A DNA stretch of 39,565 bases from JAAFGT01 sp041485165 (GTDB lineage Bacteria > Acidobacteriota > Terriglobia > Acidiferrales > UBA7541). Where the stretch lies: the NCBI GenBank assembly GCA_041485165.1, contig JBGPJC010000019.1, positions 1-39,565 on the forward strand. The letters are read 5' to 3'. This document shows, one piece after another, positions 7,641 to 15,474 of this stretch; position 1 is the stretch's first letter; every line of letters begins with the position of its first letter. Below the pieces are notes generated by a model. It saw only the letters and a list, made by a program, of their open reading frames with translations. It was not told where the DNA came from and did not search any database. Position numbers and translations under genes: made by a program.

Positions 7641-8502
7641 TCTTGGGTTCGGGCTTAGACTTTCGGCGTGGCTTGAACTCCCTTTCTCCCTCTCGGGCAT
7701 CTTGATCTAGCATCTTCCTGATTCTCCTATTACCTTGTTTGTCTTGGAGTTTTTGCTTCTCAAAGTTCTCGCTGCGGCGCTCTTTCAGGTTTTCAACGGC
7801 TGCCTTTACGATCTCGGAGAACCTTTTACTAGTAACTTGTAAGTCCGAAAATGAAGCAAGAATAGGCCGTATCACGGCTTCGAAGTAATCCATATTTTCT
7901 TCGATTTCTCTTGTTTCCTCTGCGGGAAAATAAGTTCGCTTCCAAGTGGAATCTTCAACGCCGATAAGTTGCGTGATTCCGCCCACGCCCTTTGAGTATC
8001 CTTTGGCCCGTTGGAAGGCGTAGACAACTAGATATGCGACTTCGCGGACAGACAGTGTGGGCCAATACAGCGTTCGGAAAATTGACTCTCCGACGTTTTG
8101 GGCGATTCCCCAAAAGGCGTGATGGATAACAGGAACAAACGCACGATTGGTGGCCTTGTATAGAACCATTTTAGTGCCGTGTTTTAGTGTTACGAGTATG
8201 TCTCCATAAGCCTTTTCACCTTCAGGCGGTTGGGTGAAAAGCTCGTCCATCGTGTCTTGATAGGTTCTCTTGATTTCGGCAATGAGATCGCCGTCTGATT
8301 TTCCGGGGCAATTTGTATGTAGGCGCGAGACAAGCTCTAGGGCAAATTCCTCTGTTCCCGCATAAGTGAGCCAACACAATTCTCGTTCCGAAATGTCGAA
8401 TATCTTTTCATGCTGAGTCTTCGCTAAATCTCCTATTGTTATCTCGGTGTCCGCTGCTAAGAGCACTCCGTTTCCACATCGAAACCCGGCTGCAATTGTC
8501 AT
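7627..8502 (-). CDS. Proteasome-beta-like Ntn (T1) hydrolase
   Basis: A 291-aa protein if begun at the ATG at 8502 (MTIAAGFRCGNG), preceded by AGGGG. Removal of Met would expose Thr1, as in HslV. Against proteasome beta subunits, Thr1, Gly5, Cys8, Gly11, the LAAD at 14-17 (Asp17), Thr21, Gly23, Leu25 and Lys32-Ile (Lys33 with a one-residue gap) line up, so the Thr1/Asp17/Lys33 triad appears intact. The core is followed by a long extension rich in Lys and Arg (about the last 90 residues). A TTG at 8601 has an excellent AAAGGAG site and would add a Pro-rich 33-residue leader that could act as a propeptide. It lies in the AT-rich island with no ATPase partner or ubiquitin-like tag gene nearby. 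HslV or Anbu are less likely by sequence. Proteolytic activity is inferred. Confidence 0.6.
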   Translation of the reverse strand: MTIAAGFRCGNGVLLAADTEITIGDLAKTQHEKIFDISERELCWLTYAGTEEFALELVSRLHTNCPGKSDGDLIAEIKRTYQDTMDELFTQPPEGEKAYGDILVTLKHGTKMVLYKATNRAFVPVIHHAFWGIAQNVGESIFRTLYWPTLSVREVAYLVVYAFQRAKGYSKGVGGITQLIGVEDSTWKRTYFPAEETREIEENMDYFEAVIRPILASFSDLQVTSKRFSEIVKAAVENLKERRSENFEKQKLQDKQGNRRIRKMLDQDAREGEREFKPRRKSKPEPKITLL

Positions 8503-8619
8503 GCTCTTCCCCTTCGCTTGGGGAATATACGGCTTGCGCCGCTCCGGGGGAAGAGGATAACGGGTTGGCAAGGGATACGGCTTGGACGGGATTAGAGACA
8601 AGGGCTAACTCCTTTAGAA

Positions 8620-8644
8620 TTCAAATTAGGACAGCACCCCGGCC
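8620..8644 (-). repeat. Repeat R3, right inverted repeat of low-GC island
   Basis: TTCAAATTAGGACA (8620-8633) is the exact reverse complement of 5905-5918; the following GCACCCCGGCC extends the match to R1 with one gap. It lies directly upstream of the ribosome site used by the TTG start of the Ntn hydrolase. Confidence 0.7.
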
Positions 8645-8652
8645 GCTCTTCC

Positions 8653-8681
8653 TTGACGCTCCACGGTTCGCGTGCTAGGTT
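8653..8681 (+). promoter_or_regulatory. Possible gcv operon promoter
   Basis: TTGACG (8653-8658), a 17-base spacer, then TAGGTT (8676-8681), a weak -10. It is the best candidate within the 70 bases between the island end and gcvT. No room for a glycine riboswitch is left and none is seen. Confidence 0.35.
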
Positions 8682-8713
8682 CTTGATTCCGACGGCACTT
8701 CGGAACGAATCGA

Positions 8714-9823
8714 ATGACTTCTCCCGCGACTGTGGAACTGAAAAAGACCGCCCTCAACGCCGCCCATCGCCGCATGGGGGCCAAGATGGTCAATTTCGGC
8801 GGGTGGGACATGCCCGTCGAGTACGCCGGCATAATCTCCGAACACAACGCCGTGCGCACTGCTGCCGGCTTGTTCGACGTCAGCCACATGGGCGAGATTG
8901 AATTGCGCGGCCCGGCGGCGCTCAACCTGGTGCAGCGCGTCACTTGCAATGACGCCTCGCGCCTCGTCCCCGGCCAGGCGCAATATTCCGGGTTGATGAC
9001 CGGCGCAGGCACGTTCGTGGATGACCTGCTGGTACACAAAATCTCCGACACCCACTACTTCCTCTGCGTGAACGCCGGCAATCAGGACGGCGACTACGCG
9101 CACATTTGCCGCCACAACACTTTCGGCGCGCAGACCGAAAACACCGGGTCACGCTATTCCCTGCTTGCCCTACAGGGCCCCCGGGCGAAGAACATCCTCC
9201 AACGATTTACTCCCGTTCCTCTCGACCCCATCCGCTACTACCATTTCACTTTTGGCGCCGTGGATGGCGTTGACTGCATGATTGCTCGCACCGGCTACAC
9301 CGGCGAGGACGGCTTCGAGATTTATTTCGCTCCCGAATATTCCGAAAAGTTGTGGCAGAATCTGCTCGAAGCGGGCCAGTCCGAGGGCCTGATGGCCTGC
9401 GGACTGGGCGCGCGCAACACGCTGCGCCTCGAGGCGGGCATGGCTTTGTATGGCCATGAGATCGACGACACCACCACCGTCTGGGACGCCAACCTCGGCT
9501 GGATTTGCAAAATAGATAAAGGCGATTTTCTCGGCCGTGACGCGCTGCTCAAGCAAAAGGCCGAAGGCCTGCGCCGCATCCTGGTAGGATTCGAGATGAC
9601 CGACCGGATGATCGCTCGCGACGCCTATCCGGTCTTTCACGACGGCCGGCAAGTGGGCCAGGTGACCAGCGGCTCTCCGGCGCCTTTCCTGAAAAAGAAT
9701 ATCGCCATGGCCTACGTCCCTTTGGAGTTGCGCGCTCCGGGGACGCCGCTCGAAGTCGGCATACGCAACCAGAAGGCGCCCGCGCGCGTGGTAGCCTTGC
9801 CGTTCTACAAGCGGCCGAAATAA
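8714..9823 (+). CDS. gcvT: Aminomethyltransferase (glycine cleavage T protein)
   Basis: A 369-aa protein of normal GcvT length. It takes the aminomethyl group from lipoyl-H protein and passes it to tetrahydrofolate, giving methylene-THF and ammonia. Visible signatures are GAKMVNFGGWDMPVEYAGI, FDVSHMGEIELRGP, the folate loop TGYTGEDGFEIYFAPE with the acidic residues of that site, and the C-terminal IRNQKAPARVVALPFYKR. It starts with ATG at 8714, just after the right repeat of the AT-rich island, so the island insertion may have replaced the original promoter region. It is first of four gcv genes read in the same direction. Confidence 0.95.
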   Translation: MTSPATVELKKTALNAAHRRMGAKMVNFGGWDMPVEYAGIISEHNAVRTAAGLFDVSHMGEIELRGPAALNLVQRVTCNDASRLVPGQAQYSGLMTGAGTFVDDLLVHKISDTHYFLCVNAGNQDGDYAHICRHNTFGAQTENTGSRYSLLALQGPRAKNILQRFTPVPLDPIRYYHFTFGAVDGVDCMIARTGYTGEDGFEIYFAPEYSEKLWQNLLEAGQSEGLMACGLGARNTLRLEAGMALYGHEIDDTTTVWDANLGWICKIDKGDFLGRDALLKQKAEGLRRILVGFEMTDRMIARDAYPVFHDGRQVGQVTSGSPAPFLKKNIAMAYVPLELRAPGTPLEVGIRNQKAPARVVALPFYKRPK

Positions 9824-9875
9824 TTTGGGAGACGCGGGTGCAGCACGCCGCGGCCCGGCACAGAAAGGAGCGGGG

Positions 9876-10274
9876 ATGTATCCTACTGAATACCGCTACA
9901 CCAAGGACCACGAGTGGATCAAGCTGGAGGGCGCAACCGCCACCGTGGGCATCACGCAATACGCGCAGGAAGCTCTCGGCGACGTGGTCTTCGTCGAGCT
10001 GCCCAAGGTCGGAGCCAAGTTCGACGCCGGCGCGGCGTTTGGCACGGTCGAATCGGTCAAGGCGGTCAGCGAAGTGTATTGCCCCGTCGGCGCGGAAGTG
10101 ATCGAGATCAATGGGGCGCTGGCCACCGCGCCGGAGATAATTAACAAAGACCCTCACGGCGCCGCCTGGATGATCAAGGTCCGCCCCACCAACCCGAAAG
10201 AGATTGACGCGCTGATGGACGCTGCCGCGTACCAGGCCTTCATCGCCGAAAAAGACAAGGAAAGCCACAGCTGA
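9876..10274 (+). CDS. gcvH: Glycine cleavage system H protein
   Basis: A 132-aa lipoyl carrier, starting MYPTEYRYTKDHEW at the ATG at 9876, which has GAAAGGAG upstream; the frame extends to 9825 without a site. The lipoylated lysine is K62 in GTVESVKAVSEVY, the invariant ESVKA motif. It shuttles the aminomethyl intermediate between P, T and L proteins. The stop (TGA 10272-10274) overlaps the ATG of gcvPA by one base (TGATG), indicating translational coupling. No lipoate-loading or L-protein gene is seen in this window. Confidence 0.95.
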   Translation: MYPTEYRYTKDHEWIKLEGATATVGITQYAQEALGDVVFVELPKVGAKFDAGAAFGTVESVKAVSEVYCPVGAEVIEINGALATAPEIINKDPHGAAWMIKVRPTNPKEIDALMDAAAYQAFIAEKDKESHS

Positions 10275-11641
10275 TGCGCTACCTGCCCAAGAGCGATTCC
10301 GAACGCCGTGAAATGCTCGCGGCCGTCGGCCTCCAAAAGATCGAAGAGCTGTTTCACTCCATCCCCGAGCAATACCGGCTGACGCGGCCGCTGCGCGTGC
10401 CTGGGCCATTTTCGGAGAAAGAGATCATTGATTACTTTCGCGCGCGCGGCGCGGAAAATGCCTCGGGCTACAGTTCGTTTCTGGGCGCGGGCGTTTACAA
10501 CCACCTGCGTTCGGTGGTCACCGACGCGCTCATCCAGCGCGGTGAGTTCCTGACCAGCTATACGCCCTACCAGCCGGAGATTAGCCAGGGCACGCTGCAA
10601 GCCATCTTCGAGTTTCAAACCGCAATGTGCCAGCTCACCGGGCAGGAAGTGGCCAACGCCTCGATGTACGACGGCTCAACCGCCACGGCAGAAGCTGCGC
10701 TGATGGCCGAGCGCGTCACCGGGCGGAGCGGCGTGGTGGTATCGCGCGCCGTGCATCCGGAATACCGCCAAGTCCTGGCCACCTACGCGCGGCACGCCGG
10801 CCTGCAGATTGCGGAGGTCGGCTTTACCTCCGCCGGGCAGACCGACGCCGATGCCATGCGCGCTGCGGTGAATGAGAAGACCGCGGCGGTTTTAGTGCAG
10901 TCGCCAAATTTTCTCGGCGTGATCGAGCAGGTGCCCAAGCTGGCCGAAATCGCCCATGCCGCCGGCGCGTTGCTGGTCGTTGCCATCAGCGAAGGAGTTT
11001 CACTGGGGGCCGTCCGCCCGCCATCCGAGGCCGACATCGTGGCCATGGAGGCGCAGAGCTTTGGTCTCCCGCCGAGTTACGGCGGCCCGTTCGCCGGCGT
11101 GATCGCCACGCGGGAAAAATTCGTGCGCCAGATGCCGGGGCGGCTGGCTGGGCAAACCGTGGATTCTTCCGGGCGCCGCGGATTCGTCCTCACCCTGGCA
11201 ACGCGCGAGCAACACATCCGCCGCGAGAAGGCCACCTCGAACATCTGCACCAACCAGGCGCTGGGCGCGCTGGCGGCGGTCATCCATCTCTCGCTGCTGG
11301 GCAAGCAGGGCTTGCGCGAGATGGCCGAGCAGAACCTGGCCAAGGCGCGTTACGCCGCAGGGGAACTGGCGCGCCTGCCGGGCGTCCGCCGCGCTTTCAG
11401 CGGCGCGGCCTTCAACGAGTTTGTGATGGAGTTCCCCTGCTCGGTGAAGTTGCTCAATGGCGAGCTGCTGCGCGAAAAAATCATCGGCCCGCTCGCGCTC
11501 GGACAGTTTTACCCCGAGCAGACCAAGCGCGCGCTGTACTGCGTAACTGAATTGCACTCGCGCGAAGAGATTGACCGCATGGTGACGGCCACGCGCAAGG
11601 CGCTGCAAACCGTGACCGAGTTCCAGAAACAAGGCGCGTGA
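10274..11641 (+). CDS. gcvPA: Glycine dehydrogenase (decarboxylating) subunit 1
   Basis: A 455-aa protein, the N-terminal half of the split P protein. It lacks the PLP lysine, which is in subunit 2; both halves form the active decarboxylase that transfers the aminomethyl group of glycine to lipoyl-H. Signatures: YLPKSDSERREML at the start, FLGAGVYNHLRS, the loop YTPYQPEISQGTLQAIFEFQ, and NASMYDGSTATAEAALMA. Start ATG overlaps the gcvH stop by one base, and its own TGA overlaps the GTG at 11638. Length and motifs are normal for GcvPA. Confidence 0.95.
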   Translation: MRYLPKSDSERREMLAAVGLQKIEELFHSIPEQYRLTRPLRVPGPFSEKEIIDYFRARGAENASGYSSFLGAGVYNHLRSVVTDALIQRGEFLTSYTPYQPEISQGTLQAIFEFQTAMCQLTGQEVANASMYDGSTATAEAALMAERVTGRSGVVVSRAVHPEYRQVLATYARHAGLQIAEVGFTSAGQTDADAMRAAVNEKTAAVLVQSPNFLGVIEQVPKLAEIAHAAGALLVVAISEGVSLGAVRPPSEADIVAMEAQSFGLPPSYGGPFAGVIATREKFVRQMPGRLAGQTVDSSGRRGFVLTLATREQHIRREKATSNICTNQALGALAAVIHLSLLGKQGLREMAEQNLAKARYAAGELARLPGVRRAFSGAAFNEFVMEFPCSVKLLNGELLREKIIGPLALGQFYPEQTKRALYCVTELHSREEIDRMVTATRKALQTVTEFQKQGA

Positions 11642-11667
11642 AAACGGAAGAACGGAAAAGGGGCCTG

Positions 11668-13152
11668 ATGCCCGAGAAAAACGCAAAAGCCACACGGCAC
11701 GTGAGCATCAACGAGGGGCTGATCTTCGAGAAATCGCTCCCCGGAAAGCGTGGCATGGAGCTGCCCCCGCTCGATGTGCCCGCTGTGGATCTCTCCCGCG
11801 AACTGGGCGCCGAATTTGCGCGCGGGCCGGTGGAAGGCTTCCCCGAGGTCAGCGAGATCGAGGTGATCCGTCACTTCACGCGGCTCTCCACCTGGAATTA
11901 CGCCATCGATCTGGGCATGTACCCGCTAGGGTCCTGCACCATGAAGTACAACCCACGGGTGAACGAGTACGTAGCGCGGCTCGACGGCATCGCCACCGAG
12001 CATCCCTACCAGCCTGTCGAGCTCTCGCAGGGTTGCCTGCGCATCCTGAAAACGCTCGAGCAGGTGCTCCTTGAAGTCACTGGCATGGACGCGGTGACGC
12101 TGCATCCCTGCGCCGGAGCGCAAGGCGAATACACCGGAATCTTGCTGATCCGCGCTTATCTGGAGAGTCAGGGCAGCCCGCGCAAGAAGGTCCTGATTCC
12201 AGACTCGGCCCACGGCACCAATCCTGCCACCGCGGTCATCGCCGGTTACGAAGTTCAGAATGTCCGCTCCGGCCCGCAGGGAGGCATAGACCTCGAGAAC
12301 CTGCGCGAATGCATCAATGAAGACGTCGCCGCGCTGATGGTCACCAATCCCAACACCCTAGGCATCTTCGAGCGCGACATCGCCGCCGTCGCCGAGCTGC
12401 TGCACTCCCGCGGCGCCCTGCTCTACATGGACGGCGCCAACATGAACGCACTGACCGGCGTGGCTCGCCCGGGTGATTTCGGCGTGGATGTGATGCACAT
12501 GAACCTGCACAAGACATTTTCCACGCCGCACGGCGGCGGAGGCCCAGGCGCGGGCCCGGTAGCGGTGAAAAAACATCTCGAGCCGTTTCTGCCCGTGCCG
12601 GTGCTGGTCGAAAAGGCCGACGGCTCGCTGGCGTTCGATTCCAACCGGCCAAAGTCCATCGGACGTCTGCGCGCGTTCTACGGCAACTTCGGCGTGCTGG
12701 TACGCGCGCTGGCCTATGCCCTGGCCTATGGCCCCGAGCTGCGCGCCGCCACGCATGACGCCGTCCTGAATGCCAACTACATCCGCAAGAAGTTAGAGGG
12801 CGTCTACGAGCTGCCTTACAAGCAGCCGTGCATGCACGAAGTGGTGTTCAGCGACGCGCGGCAGAAAAAGAACGGCGTCAGCACAGTGGACATCGCCAAA
12901 CGCCTGATTGACTACGGATTCCACCCTTACACCATGGCGTTCCCGCTAATCGTCCACGGCGCGATGATGATCGAGCCGACCGAGTCGGAATCCCGCGAGG
13001 AATGCGACCTGCTGGTGGATGCCCTGCGCGCCATCGCCGCCGAGGCCGCGGAGACACCGGAGCTGGTCAAGACCGCCCCGCATTCCACACGCGTCGGCCG
13101 CCTCGACGAAGTCCAAGCCGCCCGCAAGCCGGTTTTGCGCTGGACACCGTAG
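11668..13152 (+). CDS. gcvPB: Glycine dehydrogenase (decarboxylating) subunit 2
   Basis: A 494-aa PLP-binding half of the split P protein, here begun at the ATG at 11668 with AAGGGG upstream. An earlier GTG at 11638 overlaps gcvPA by four bases and would add 10 residues, so the start is not certain. Signatures: GLIFEKSLPGKRG, PLGSCTMKYNPRVNE, HPCAGAQGEYTG, IPDSAHGTNPATA, and the PLP lysine in MNLHKTFSTPHGGGGPG. The C-terminus KPVLRWTP is typical. The stop TAG is supplied by a 28-bp palindrome that begins one base before it. Operon order T-H-PA-PB suggests co-transcription. Confidence 0.95.
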   Translation: MPEKNAKATRHVSINEGLIFEKSLPGKRGMELPPLDVPAVDLSRELGAEFARGPVEGFPEVSEIEVIRHFTRLSTWNYAIDLGMYPLGSCTMKYNPRVNEYVARLDGIATEHPYQPVELSQGCLRILKTLEQVLLEVTGMDAVTLHPCAGAQGEYTGILLIRAYLESQGSPRKKVLIPDSAHGTNPATAVIAGYEVQNVRSGPQGGIDLENLRECINEDVAALMVTNPNTLGIFERDIAAVAELLHSRGALLYMDGANMNALTGVARPGDFGVDVMHMNLHKTFSTPHGGGGPGAGPVAVKKHLEPFLPVPVLVEKADGSLAFDSNRPKSIGRLRAFYGNFGVLVRALAYALAYGPELRAATHDAVLNANYIRKKLEGVYELPYKQPCMHEVVFSDARQKKNGVSTVDIAKRLIDYGFHPYTMAFPLIVHGAMMIEPTESESREECDLLVDALRAIAAEAAETPELVKTAPHSTRVGRLDEVQAARKPVLRWTP

Positions 13153-13176
13153 GGGCACGGCATGCCGTGCCCCTAC
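13149..13176. repeat. 28-bp perfect palindrome overlapping the gcvPB stop
   Basis: GTAGGGGCACGGCA followed by its exact reverse complement. The TAG within it is the gcvPB stop codon. The inner 22 bases recur exactly at 18178-18199. It could fold as a hairpin at the end of the gcv mRNA, but no T-run follows, so it is more likely a dispersed palindromic repeat that may stabilise the 3' end. Confidence 0.8.
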
Positions 13177-13254
13177 TGACGACCAAGCGTCAGATCGGAC
13201 TCTGCTCTTGTATTACAAATTGTATTACAGTAAAATGTCTATTCGGGTGACGCC

Positions 13255-13515
13255 ATGGCCTCCCCTCTGACCGTCCGGCTGGACGAAAAAACAAAGCAGC
13301 GCATCAAGCGGATTGCGCGCCGGAAACGGGTGTCCACCTCTGAATTCGTTCGCCAGGCGATCGAAGCTTGGGCCGAGCGGCAGGAGCCTGCGGGTTCCCT
13401 GTACGAGGCAATGGCCGACCTCATTGGAGTGGTCAACGGGGGGGACCCCACCCGCTCGTCTGACATAGGCAGGAAATTCGCCAAGCACCTGAGAAACCGC
13501 CGGAGGCATACTTGA
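13255..13515 (+). CDS. Ribbon-helix-helix antitoxin
   Basis: An 86-aa protein of the CopG/Arc-type RHH fold: the strand PLTVRLDEKTKQRIKRIA, then a helix-turn-helix KRVSTSEFVRQAIEAWAE. The C-terminal half (RQEPAGSLYEAMADLIGVV) probably neutralises the toxin. ATG at 13255; its stop overlaps the TTG start of the PIN-domain gene by three bases (TTGA). In such pairs the antitoxin binds its own promoter as a dimer. A named family member was not assigned. Confidence 0.8.
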   Translation: MASPLTVRLDEKTKQRIKRIARRKRVSTSEFVRQAIEAWAERQEPAGSLYEAMADLIGVVNGGDPTRSSDIGRKFAKHLRNRRRHT

Positions 13516-13916
13516 TCCTCATTGATGCCGGGCCCCTTGTCGCTATTGTTGACAGGGCGGACCAGCACCACGCCGAATGCACGGCAGCGCTCCAATACGT
13601 AGACGAGCCCCTGGCTACTCTTTGGCCTCCGTTGACGGAGGCGATGTATAACCTGTCGGACCTGCCCAAAGCGCAGGAAGCCCTCTGGGAATTGTTGGAC
13701 CGGGGTCTCCTGCAACTCCTCCCTCTCGACTCCAGCGACGCTCCCAGGATGCGCGAACTCATGCGCAAATATGCCAACCGTCCCATGGATCTCGCCGATG
13801 CGGCCCTCATTCGTGTCGCGGAACGCGAAGGCATCCGCAAGATCTTTACCGTGGACCGCCGCAATTTCGCCGTTTACCGCCTCCACGGCCGCGTCCGTCC
13901 GTACCTGATCCCCTGA
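13512..13916 (+). CDS. PIN-domain toxin (VapC-like)
   Basis: A 134-aa PIN-domain RNase begun at TTG 13512, overlapping the antitoxin stop. The acidic active-site set is visible: D5 in LIDAGPL, E in LTEAMYNL, D in MDLADAALIRVAE and D in FTVDRRNFAVY. VapC-type toxins cleave tRNA or rRNA to slow translation; substrate here is unknown. It forms a two-gene type II toxin-antitoxin unit with the RHH protein. No downstream partner; it converges on the M48 protease gene. Confidence 0.85.
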   Translation: MILIDAGPLVAIVDRADQHHAECTAALQYVDEPLATLWPPLTEAMYNLSDLPKAQEALWELLDRGLLQLLPLDSSDAPRMRELMRKYANRPMDLADAALIRVAEREGIRKIFTVDRRNFAVYRLHGRVRPYLIP

Positions 13917-13970
13917 GCTAGCTATCCATCCCAAGCGCGTGGCCAAGCCTTATGCTTTTTGTGTCGGCGT

Positions 13971-13999
13971 GCCCCATCCTCGCCGCCACGGCGCGGGGC
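13971..13999. terminator. Bipartite GC-rich hairpin between convergent genes
   Basis: GCCCC at 13971-13975 pairs with GGGGC at 13995-13999, and CGCCG at 13981-13985 with CGGCG at 13989-13993. It lies between the PIN toxin and the M48 protease stops. No T-run follows on either strand, so terminator function is only suggested by position. Confidence 0.3.
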
Positions 14000-14058
14000 G
14001 GCGCAGCTCTCTCAGCTTGATTCAAGCCGGATCGATTCGCGCCAAACTGACCTCGCGT

Positions 14059-15474
14059 CTAATTCCTGAAGCGCACCGACCGCACCGTGGCCTCGAACGC
14101 CTTGCTGTAGGCGCCGAAATCCGTCTGCGGAGCGACGCAGATCAGGTGTACCAGGCCCTCTGACCTCAGCGAGGTAACCAGCCAGATTTCTTCCCTTCCC
14201 CCGATGGCGGAATCGTTGGTCAAGTAGAGCGAGAGCGCAGGCTGCCCAGCCAGCCGCATGGGTTCAGAGCGCCGCAGGACGCGCACCGCGGCATTGCTGT
14301 GGCGCAGCTCATCGAGGAGCTGGTTGGTGGCGTCATCGAGTGTGACGTTGCCGCTCTGGTCCAGGCGCGGTTCGTAGACGTTGACGATCATGCCCCAGGC
14401 CAGCGCGTTGTTTCCCTTGCCGTCGTCCACCACGCCGCCTGGCGGGGCCAGCGTGGCGGCATCGCCCTGGCCAGCGGAACGCCAGTTCGCCGGATAGTCG
14501 AGTGATATCAAATTGTTCTGGAAGTTCTGCTGGCTGCTCGAGGGCAACTCGGGACGCTGGCCCGGCGAGGGCGCGTTCTCGCCGCCGGCCGGGGGCTGCA
14601 CCTGCTTGGGCGGAGCGGGCAGCGACATTACATATTTCTTGATCTCGCGGAATTCCGCGGAGTCAGTTTTGTAGTTCTTTGGCGGGCCGCCGAGCTTGTC
14701 CACTTCCTCCATCACGCGCTCGACGCGGTGCTCGGGACTGGGGTGGTTTGAGAAAAACTCCGGCGGCACGCCTTGCTTTTTCTCTTCAGCCCCGAGTTTT
14801 TCGAAAAACTGCGCCATGGCACGGGGGTCATAGCCGCTGTCGTAAATGATCTGCGTGCCCAGGATGTCCGCCTGGCTCTCCGCCGTGCGCGAATACTTGA
14901 GCAGGACGGAATTGAGGGCGAAACCTCCCACCTGGGTGAGGACCGCTCCGATGGCATTATCACCCAGCACCCCGCCGAGCAAGGCCAGCGGCGCTTGCGC
15001 AATATAAGCCTTGGAGACCTGGTTGGTGCCGTGGCGCAGGGCCGCATGGGACGTTTCATGCCCCATTACTGCGGCCAGTTGGGCCTCGTTGTCTGCGCTC
15101 TCGATGATCCCGCGGTTCACGAAGATGGATCCGCCTGGCAGGGCAAAGGCGTTGAGATCGCGCGTATTCACGCATCTGTACTGGTAGGGATATTTCTCGC
15201 CCGGGGCGTGGGTGGCCAGCCGGTGTCCCAGGTTGTTCAGGTATCCGTCCACGCGCGCGTCGTGCAGCATGACCAGTTGTTTCTCCGCTTCCGTGGCGAT
15301 CTGAATTCCCAGCTCAATGTCCTGCTTAGGCGAGAACAGGTTCCATCCCGGGCGCAACTGCGTGCGCCTGTCCACGGTCTGCGCGGTGGGAATGGCGACG
15401 AGAGCCAGCATCACCACCAGCGCGGCGGCGGGCCGCAGACCAGCAGGCAAGCGGCGGAGGGGAGTGCGCGTCAT
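14059..15474 (-). CDS. M48-family zinc metalloprotease, exported
   Basis: A 471-aa protein with a signal peptide (RPAAALVVMLALVAIPTAQT). The M48 core has the zinc motif as MGHETSHAALRHG (HExxH with Thr-Ser in the middle) and the third ligand in the following helix, TAESQADILGTQI. Nearby LPGGSIFVNRG is typical of BepA/LoiP-like enzymes. After about residue 280 there is a Pro-rich linker (QPPAGGENAPSPGQRPE) and a C-terminal domain of about 150 residues (SLDYPANWRSAGQGDAA, EIWLVTSLRSEGLVHLICV) that is not part of the protease fold. BepA-type enzymes act in periplasmic quality control of outer-membrane proteins; that role is inferred. Start ATG at 15474 with CAGGAGA upstream. Confidence 0.85.
   Translation of the reverse strand: MTRTPLRRLPAGLRPAAALVVMLALVAIPTAQTVDRRTQLRPGWNLFSPKQDIELGIQIATEAEKQLVMLHDARVDGYLNNLGHRLATHAPGEKYPYQYRCVNTRDLNAFALPGGSIFVNRGIIESADNEAQLAAVMGHETSHAALRHGTNQVSKAYIAQAPLALLGGVLGDNAIGAVLTQVGGFALNSVLLKYSRTAESQADILGTQIIYDSGYDPRAMAQFFEKLGAEEKKQGVPPEFFSNHPSPEHRVERVMEEVDKLGGPPKNYKTDSAEFREIKKYVMSLPAPPKQVQPPAGGENAPSPGQRPELPSSSQQNFQNNLISLDYPANWRSAGQGDAATLAPPGGVVDDGKGNNALAWGMIVNVYEPRLDQSGNVTLDDATNQLLDELRHSNAAVRVLRRSEPMRLAGQPALSLYLTNDSAIGGREEIWLVTSLRSEGLVHLICVAPQTDFGAYSKAFEATVRSVRFRN

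Larger units (their letters stand above)
5895..8644. mobile_element. AT-rich island bounded by imperfect inverted repeats
   Basis: A 2750-base segment whose base composition is visibly more AT-rich than the flanking genes. It is delimited by 24-bp imperfect inverted repeats (14-bp perfect core) at 5895-5918 and 8620-8644. It carries five plausible genes: a DUF4177-like protein, a coiled-coil protein, an exported 126-aa protein, a KGG-type basic mini-protein and a proteasome-beta-like hydrolase. No transposase, integrase or resolvase is visible, so if it moved it did so with help in trans or it is a remnant. I could not see a convincing target-site duplication. Confidence 0.5.

Noticed and set aside
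8645..8713. Glycine riboswitch upstream of gcvT
   Set aside because: The gap is under 70 bases after the island end and lacks the aptamer cores.
13149..13176. Palindrome as an intrinsic terminator of the gcv operon
   Set aside because: A perfect stem but no T-run; recurrence elsewhere points to a dispersed repeat.
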